Shown in pieces: positions 41,111 to 46,498 of a DNA stretch of 46,498 nt (positions are counted from its first letter, which is position 1; each line of letters starts with the position of its first letter). The DNA is from Chara braunii (lineage: Eukaryota > Streptophyta > Charophyceae > Charales > Characeae). Under the pieces are notes generated by a model. That model saw only the letters and a program-made list of their open reading frames with translations, ran no database searches and was not told where the DNA came from. A program made the position numbers and the translations under genes. The stretch covers positions 2,250,627 through 2,297,124 of the forward strand of contig BFEA01000173.1 of the NCBI GenBank assembly GCA_003427395.1. Direction: 5' to 3'.

Positions 41111-43563
41111 GTAACACCCACATACTTGGTCATGGTAGTGATTAGGTGCGTGTGTGTATGTGTGGGTGTGATTGCGCCTGTTCGGTTTTCGAACAGGCTA
41201 CAGTTTGGTTGGGTACATAGAGAAACGAGCGGTCTCAAGGGAGGAAAAGGAAAAAGAAAAAGAAAAAAGAAAGAAAGAAAAGGAAAAAAAAAAAAGGAAA
41301 GTAACACCGATGTACTTGGCCATGGTAGTGACTAGGTGCGTGTGTGTATGCATGGGTGTGACTGCGCTTGTTCGGTGTTTTGCTGGGTGGAGGAGCTACA
41401 GGTCTGCAGGATGAGGGGAGATGCTACTGGAGGAGGACTGGCCGGGGCAGCCATAGCCAAGGACTGGAGGCTCTCTGGCCCACCCTCGTGCTGGTGTTGT
41501 AGCGATGAGGCTGTGCCAATGCCTAGCAGTGCGACAAGGCGCACCTCATTTTGTAGGGTTATGCCGCAGAGATTTCGGCACGACGACAACATCATGATGG
41601 CGCGGATATGCTGTCGGACTGCCGCTGCGACGTCAAGAACTTCCTAAGGGAAGGTGCCGCCAGATTTGCTGAGTGGCGCCGACGCCTTTTTTAATGGGAA
41701 TGTGGGAAGGCGCTGCTCGATCAGTTGCACGACAATGACGGTGTATTTAGTGGGACCATGCTGCCGAAATTGGCAGCGAATTTTGAAGGTAAATGATGCA
41801 GTATGGGCGACGGGGGAAGTGTTGGCTGTTTGGCTGCACGTCAATGGCGACATTTTTTTGTGGGGACATATTGTGAAATTGTGGGCACGTCGACGATATT
41901 TTTTTTTTTGAAGGGCGATGCTATCGAACTTTTACGGCGTAGTGTTGCCATCATCTTGGTGTGCGGCCAAGTGAGAGTAATGCCAGACAACTGTGGTACT
42001 CGTTTTGATGACGCGGCGAATGACAGTCCCACTTTTATTTTTTTGTGGCGCCCAGCCGTCATGATGGATCCTAGTGTGGCCTAGAGGTTGGGCTAGCACT
42101 AGTACATGGTTGGGACTGTGCGACAGTGGTGTGTGGACCGACGACATGAAGAGAGTGTGGAGCGAGTGCACACGGTGATCATTGAAACTCGTAGCATATA
42201 CGGTTTTCAGCCATGGTCACCTTTTTTTCTTTTGTGGTAGCGGAGTGAGCAGTTTTTTAGTTTGGGATCACCTAGGGCCATTTTGGGATAAAGTGTGACT
42301 GATTTTGAGACCGAGACCGTCATGTTGGTGTAGTTATTATGAACAGACGTGGTGATTGGAGATGACATGGACTTGTGGTTGGTGGGGGGGTATCTTTGGT
42401 AGGTAGAGTGCAGTTGGAACTATGTTGGGACAACCCAGGACGTTGGGACCGGTCTAAGCAGGTATCAGTTTGGGACATTGGGACCACATGAAAATTCATT
42501 CGTGGGAACACTATTCTGGAGGGTTATCTTGGTTGAGGTTTTTTTTTTATGGCCCAGCCTCTGGTCATTTGAACACTTGGAGAAAGAGGCGGACCATCGT
42601 TCAGTGGAACGAGCACAACTTGTGAAGTTGTGAGCCGCATGTGCTCAACTTCAATGGTGATTATCATTTACTTTAGTTAGAATATTACTCGGTTTTCTTG
42701 AGTGAGTCGTCACTCAAAGTCACCTGATTGACTCGTATTTCCCTTCGCACCTATATGAACCCAAACTTTGCTTGTTTGTTTTGAATGTTTGAAATAAAAG
42801 GTAGAGGAAAGTTGTGCGAGTCATGCATGAGAATGAAAAGGTTTGACTTTGGGTATGGGATTTTTTGCTTGTTCTTCCCAACGTGTTTGCTTCAGATTGG
42901 TGCGTAGGTAGGTAAAAAGATGCTTGCAAAGGAGGTTGATTGAGTCTACAAGAGATGGAAAAAATGATTGTCATTTTTCTCCCTTTTCGCCTGCCTACAT
43001 GTTCAAAATACTTGTATTTTGAAATGAATAATTTCAACGGATATCGTGAAAGAAAATTCGTGAATATAATGAAGATGAAGATAATCGGACTGAGTTTTTT
43101 TCCCGAGGATTGGTCCTTCCTATCCCAAACGACCTTATCTACCTACACATGTCCAAATGGTTCTCACTCTCTATCTCCTCTACCTTCTTTTCGTTTAAGT
43201 TACCTTAAGCTTATAAAATAAGAATAGTTAAAACCTACCTGCGGTGGATATAGTCTCTTTCTCAAGGAAGCATCTAGGGCGGGGTTTCGTTGTTTTAGTA
43301 GTCGACCCTGTTATTGACCCAGAGTGGACCGCTCAACGGGGGGGTACTCTGTCGATTCGGTGGAGACGACCCGACTTCTGAGATCCGAGTCTTGTTGCTC
43401 GGTTAACGAGGAGGAGTACCTCATACGACTTCCTAGAGGGTGAGACATGCAACACTTCAAGTAATGCACCTGATCAAGAATCATACACAAAACAACTAGT
43501 CATCCAAGAATATTAGAAACATGCGGAGATGAGATTGTGTGCCTAATCTTAGATTAACGGTAA
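41111..43563 (+). repeat. Non-coding tandem duplication, copy B
   Basis: Begins with a further short copy of the unit start (41111-41215: GTGATTAGGTGCGTGTGTGT, GCGCCTGTTCGG), then follows copy A from 41215 to the phrase ACAACTAGTCAT and CTAATCTTAG near 43550. It lacks the promoter-containing segment (37420-37845) and the satellite of copy A. Identity looks to be about 80-85% by eye. Flanked by A-rich tracts at 41090-41110 and 41240-41296. Confidence 0.75.
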
Positions 43564-43801
43564 CGTCTCATCAAGTCAAAACTAAGGCAGTCCGACTACC
43601 TTGTCGGTTTCATCGAGGATATTGTTGAACCCAACTTTCTATTGGTTGTTCAATATAGTTTTTTTTTAATTCGACCTGAGGTGGTCGGATTTTATTTCAA
43701 CCTTGTGTTACTGGATGTACCATATAAAGATTCAAATTCTTTCAGTTATCATTATAAATTGAATATATATTTCTATCGGCCACAATCAATTCCTTATGAT
43801 G
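43564..43801. other. A/T-rich gene-free stretch
   Basis: Nothing recognisable between copy B and the next inverted-repeat element. Confidence 0.4.
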
Positions 43802-44168
43802 CTAGGTTACCAATGGTCCGGGGGCCGGTCGTCTCCCCCGGACGTCTCCCCCATACGTCCGGTACCCCCGTCGTCCGGGAAAAAAAAAAAAAATTCGTAA
43901 ATTTTTTTTTTTTTTTTTTCGGTTTTCGATTTTTAACTCAGGATTGACTGCGAATTTGAACATGACTCCAAGGCAAAAGTTGCTTGTATTGTTATGTTAC
44001 ACAACATATATGTTTTTCAGATTTTTCTGAGAACGGTTTTTTTTTTTTTTTTTTTTTTTTTTTTGCGCTAGGTCGGACAACCCCTGTCCGGTCAGACGTT
44101 CGACTAGACGTCCGGTCGGACATCCCGGACGGTCAGGGGGGTCCTGGACGTCCGATCCAACAATCTAG
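43802..44168. mobile_element. CTAGGCTACCA inverted-repeat element, copy 2
   Basis: Left end CTAGGTTACCAATGGTCCGG, right end complementing CTAGATTGTTGGATCGGACG. The ends are rich in CCCCCGGACGTC / GACGTCCG blocks that pair with each other. The core has GAATTTGAACATGACTCC, AGGCAAAAGTTG and ACACAACATA as in copy 1 (11949-12225), and long T-runs. Non-coding. Confidence 0.7.
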
Positions 44169-44269
44169 TTATGATGTAAATATATGTGGTTGTTATAAAT
44201 TTCTTTTGAGTTGTGTGTCTAAGGGACTATGATTAATTTTGGGTTTCACACTTGTATGAGACCGTCCTA

Positions 44270-44560
44270 GTCGACCGGCGTACGCTTCGTACTTAAGAAA
44301 TCAGTGTCATAAAGAACGAACAATGCTCAGTTTCACTTGGCATTTAACCGCGTGTACCTATACAACAGCGAGCGAGCAAACGCCCTCGACTGACCTATCT
44401 CTACGATTGCACTTAAAAGCTTTCGGACGTCCGTTAGTAACTCGGTAGGATACGCACCTAAGAGTGGTGACAGCCCCTTAGGGAAGGGAAGTTGTGCCCC
44501 GTGGTAACCTATCCTCTCGTAGGGGGCCGCGAGAAGTACAGTTGGCGCACTCGACTAGAG
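44270..44560 (+). repeat. Conserved LTR-like segment, copy 2
   Basis: GTCCTAGTCGACCGGCG, CAGCGAGCGAGCAAACGCCC, TCTACGATTGCACTTAAAAG, GGTGACAGCCCCTTAGG, GTTGGCGCACTCGACTAGAG parallel 23690-24010 in order. It carries a different insert between the first two phrases. Confidence 0.65.
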
Positions 44561-45050
44561 CAACGAAGGGACGATTCGACCTTGACCGTTTCGGCAGTTC
44601 GCGGGGTTATTTTGCGTCGTCTGCAAGTTGTCTCTTGGTTTTGTGTTGGTTTAATTCCTGTGTGACATGGCTGGAAGGGTTCCCGCACTTTACAAAAAAG
44701 ACGGGAGTTGATGCACTCGACACCGCTGCTCAGGTCCGAAGCTGATTTAACGAGCTTGCGTGAATGCTTTCGTTGAGCGCAACAAAGTTTCTGCTAAAGG
44801 AGACGATCATCGAGATGTGGCTGACCCCCGGGGTAGAGAGCCACAAAAAGGCTAATGCTTCGACCAACAACCTCCCTTGTGTCCCGCTGTTGACGAATTT
44901 GAACTCAGCCGCATGTATGCTAGCTGTGCTTGAGAATTGCGCAAATGGAAGCAGGTCCGTGCTGAGCCGTGGATGATGTATTTGTCGTATTGAAGAAATG
45001 AAGCCCCGCGACCTCAATATGTCGGTTGATTATCTGTTCCGCTACAAAAC
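44561..45050. other. Gene-free stretch next to retroelement remains
   Basis: A plus-strand GACATGGCTGGAAGGG start could be the first codons of a lost gag frame, and a minus-strand MSFVAEQIINRHIEVAG stretch also looks coding. Both are too short to assign. Confidence 0.3.
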
Positions 45051-45656
45051 TCATGACGATGGCGGGGAAAGAGAAGGTGAGGCTTCGAGAGAGGGAGAAA
45101 GAAAAAATTCAGGCTCCTCGCTCTCCCACTCAGAGGTCTGATGTGAGCTGGAAGGGGAGGGAGGAGTGGAGATGGATAAAGGGCGGAGATGAGACACGTG
45201 GCGGATGATGGGTCGGGCCGATCGACTGCCCAAGACCTCGGGGACAGTATTCACTCCGTTCAGACCAAGCTGTACTACGTGGAATTGGCTAAAGAATCGT
45301 GACACTAGGTTACCTGCACATTTTCTTACATGCACGATATCCCCTAATTTATACTGGGGAAAAGACCCAACGTTTCCGTTCTTGGCTTCGTAGCTCCGAA
45401 CTTGTCGGCCTTGGGCCAATTTTGTTATTCGATGTATTTTCGGGGTTAGATGAGGGAAGGTCTGTTTCATCAGCTCTAAGTGTCACTTGGCCTTTTCCAT
45501 AGTCGTTGCCCTCGTAGATTGTCGCCCCAAGGTCGTTTCGTCATTTAGGCTTGGCAGAGCGATGCAGGTTAGGCTATTGGTCCGTAGTTGGAACAGGGAC
45601 ATGCCTGTGGACTCGTGAGGTGTCCCCCGATGAATGGCCATAATGCGATCTACAAT
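45051..45656 (-). pseudogene. Ty3-type integrase remnant
   Basis: Integrase joins retroelement DNA to the genome. On the minus strand the frame from 45656 carries TPHESTGMSLFQL (the H-STG-SPF motif at the end of the integrase core, near 45620) and RHLELMKQTF after an in-frame TGA (45483-45485). GDIVHVRK, SRFFSQFHVVQLG and RPIIRHVSHLRPL follow, as in the C-terminal domain of Ty3-like integrases. It ends in a Ser/Pro/Glu-rich tail and a stop at 45051. The catalytic N-terminal part and the RT are absent. Confidence 0.7.
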
Positions 45657-45825
45657 GTCGGGTCAAGGCCTCGTGTCCCTAGCCACGATATTCCATCGTA
45701 GGGCGATTTTTATCACTCGATTTTCATTTTCTACGATGTCGATCACATCGGTCTGGCATGGGGACCCTCCTGACCTCGTCACGCAGGATTTGGTCTTGTC
45801 GCGATACAAATGGACTTCGGTGGGC

Positions 45826-46031
45826 GTATTCCTGCCGAGCTACCAGTCCACAGTATGAAAACTAATCAATTGCAATCGCAGAGGTGGACCAATTGAGCGC
45901 ATTTCTCGTACATTGTAGCATAGGGGGTACGCCTGGCCTTACGCCTCTATCGGACTCGCACGAAAACAAACATATTGGGGGGCTAAAGTCCCAAGCGCGA
46001 CTCGTCGTCGGTCAACTAGGACACATCCCAC
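45826..46031 (-). repeat. Conserved LTR-like segment, copy 3, minus strand
   Basis: Read on the minus strand it matches 23690-23905 at roughly 80% identity (TGACCGACGACGAGTCGCGC, CGTACCCCCTATGCTACA, CCACCTCTGCGATTGCAA, TACGCCCACCGAAG). It joins the integrase remnant on the same strand, so gag-to-RT has been lost between them. Confidence 0.75.
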
Positions 46032-46419
46032 TCACCACGCGTTACACTATGCTAAAAACATCAAAATTAAATACACACAATAAAAAACAAACAAAATACT
46101 TCTACCGTCTTAACCCGAAAACAAGGTACGTACCTTGTATACGAATACAACTTGAAGGTACGGGGTATCTTGTATTCAAATATAAGATACGTACCTATTA
46201 GAACAAATTTTAAGATGCAACTTTCCTAGGGAGGGGGGGGGGGAAACAAAAATATACAATAAATAATAAATATTAGTAATAATATCATGAGTAGAATACA
46301 ATCTAAAGCTACCAGGACGGGGCTGCATCATGAAGTTTTTTTTTTTTATTTTTATTTTTATTTTATAAGAACACTTTGACTGCGCTGCGTGCTCACGATC
46401 CGGCATGCATTCAAACATT

Positions 46420-46421
<2 letters not shown>
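46032..46421. other. A/T-rich gene-free stretch
   Basis: AAGGTACG/GGTATC/CGTACCTTG phrases repeat at 46122-46195. G-run at 46232-46241 and T-runs at 46337-46365. No gene. Confidence 0.45.

Positions 46422-46498
<77 letters not shown>
46422..46498. repeat. (GT)n microsatellite reaching the window end
   Basis: At least 38 GT units. The right end is cut by the window. Confidence 0.95.

Overview
This window looks like nuclear DNA of a large-genome plant or streptophyte alga. A charophyte such as Chara is my best guess, with moderate confidence. The supporting signs are a plant-type organellar ribosomal protein uL18 gene, plant-like non-LTR and Ty3-like retroelement remains, U6 snRNA pseudogenes, telomere-like CCCTAAA fragments, and very many (AG)n/(CT)n microsatellites. 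About 95% of the window is repeats or decayed repeats. One 322-base run of N (27693-28014) and one isolated N (13257) mark assembly joins.

Layout. 1-8000: gene-free repeat mosaic with a retroposed U6 fragment, a tRNA-derived SINE, a promoter-like block (duplicated GGCGCC sites plus TATA box) and a small inverted-repeat element (MITE). 8000-11300: two arrays of a hairpin-forming satellite whose units are joined by (GA)n, interrupted by a reverse SINE and nested inverted-repeat elements. 11300-14400: a telomere-like minisatellite, a CTAG-ended inverted-repeat element, a 33-bp tandem array of E2F-like sites followed by ACGT and CCAAT boxes, a doubled (TCC)n block that looks like an assembly artefact, and long (TC)n/(AG)n tracts. 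14492-15070 (minus): the only intact recognisable gene, the uL18-family ribosomal protein.

15924-26533 is the most interesting region. A long non-LTR retrotransposon (LINE) of about 7.6 kb without its own insertion lies in the plus direction between two halves of an antisense U6 snRNA sequence. Its poly(A) tail abuts the U6 ACAGAGA-box end and an 8-bp AGAGAAGA-type target duplication is visible. The LINE encodes an ORF1 with a CCHC-like knuckle, an APE-type endonuclease, a reverse transcriptase and a C-terminal Cys/His domain. All are broken by stops and frameshifts, and the RT is further split by a foreign segment of about 2.95 kb (21162-24106), possibly a solo LTR.

26534-37200: gene-poor sequence with three more inverted-repeat elements, two more U6 fragments and a decayed minus-strand coding block (33960-35480). 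37240-43563: a tandem duplication of a non-coding unit. Copy A carries a TATA promoter and a 147-bp satellite that copy B lacks. 43800-46050: a second CTAG-ended element, two copies of the segment shared with the LINE insertion, and a Ty3-type integrase remnant. The window ends inside a (GT)n tract.

How the parts fit: LINE-type machinery explains the poly(A)-tailed U6 copy, the SINEs and the LINE itself. The repeated involvement of U6 suggests a lineage of retroelements that interacts with U6 RNA or U6 genes.
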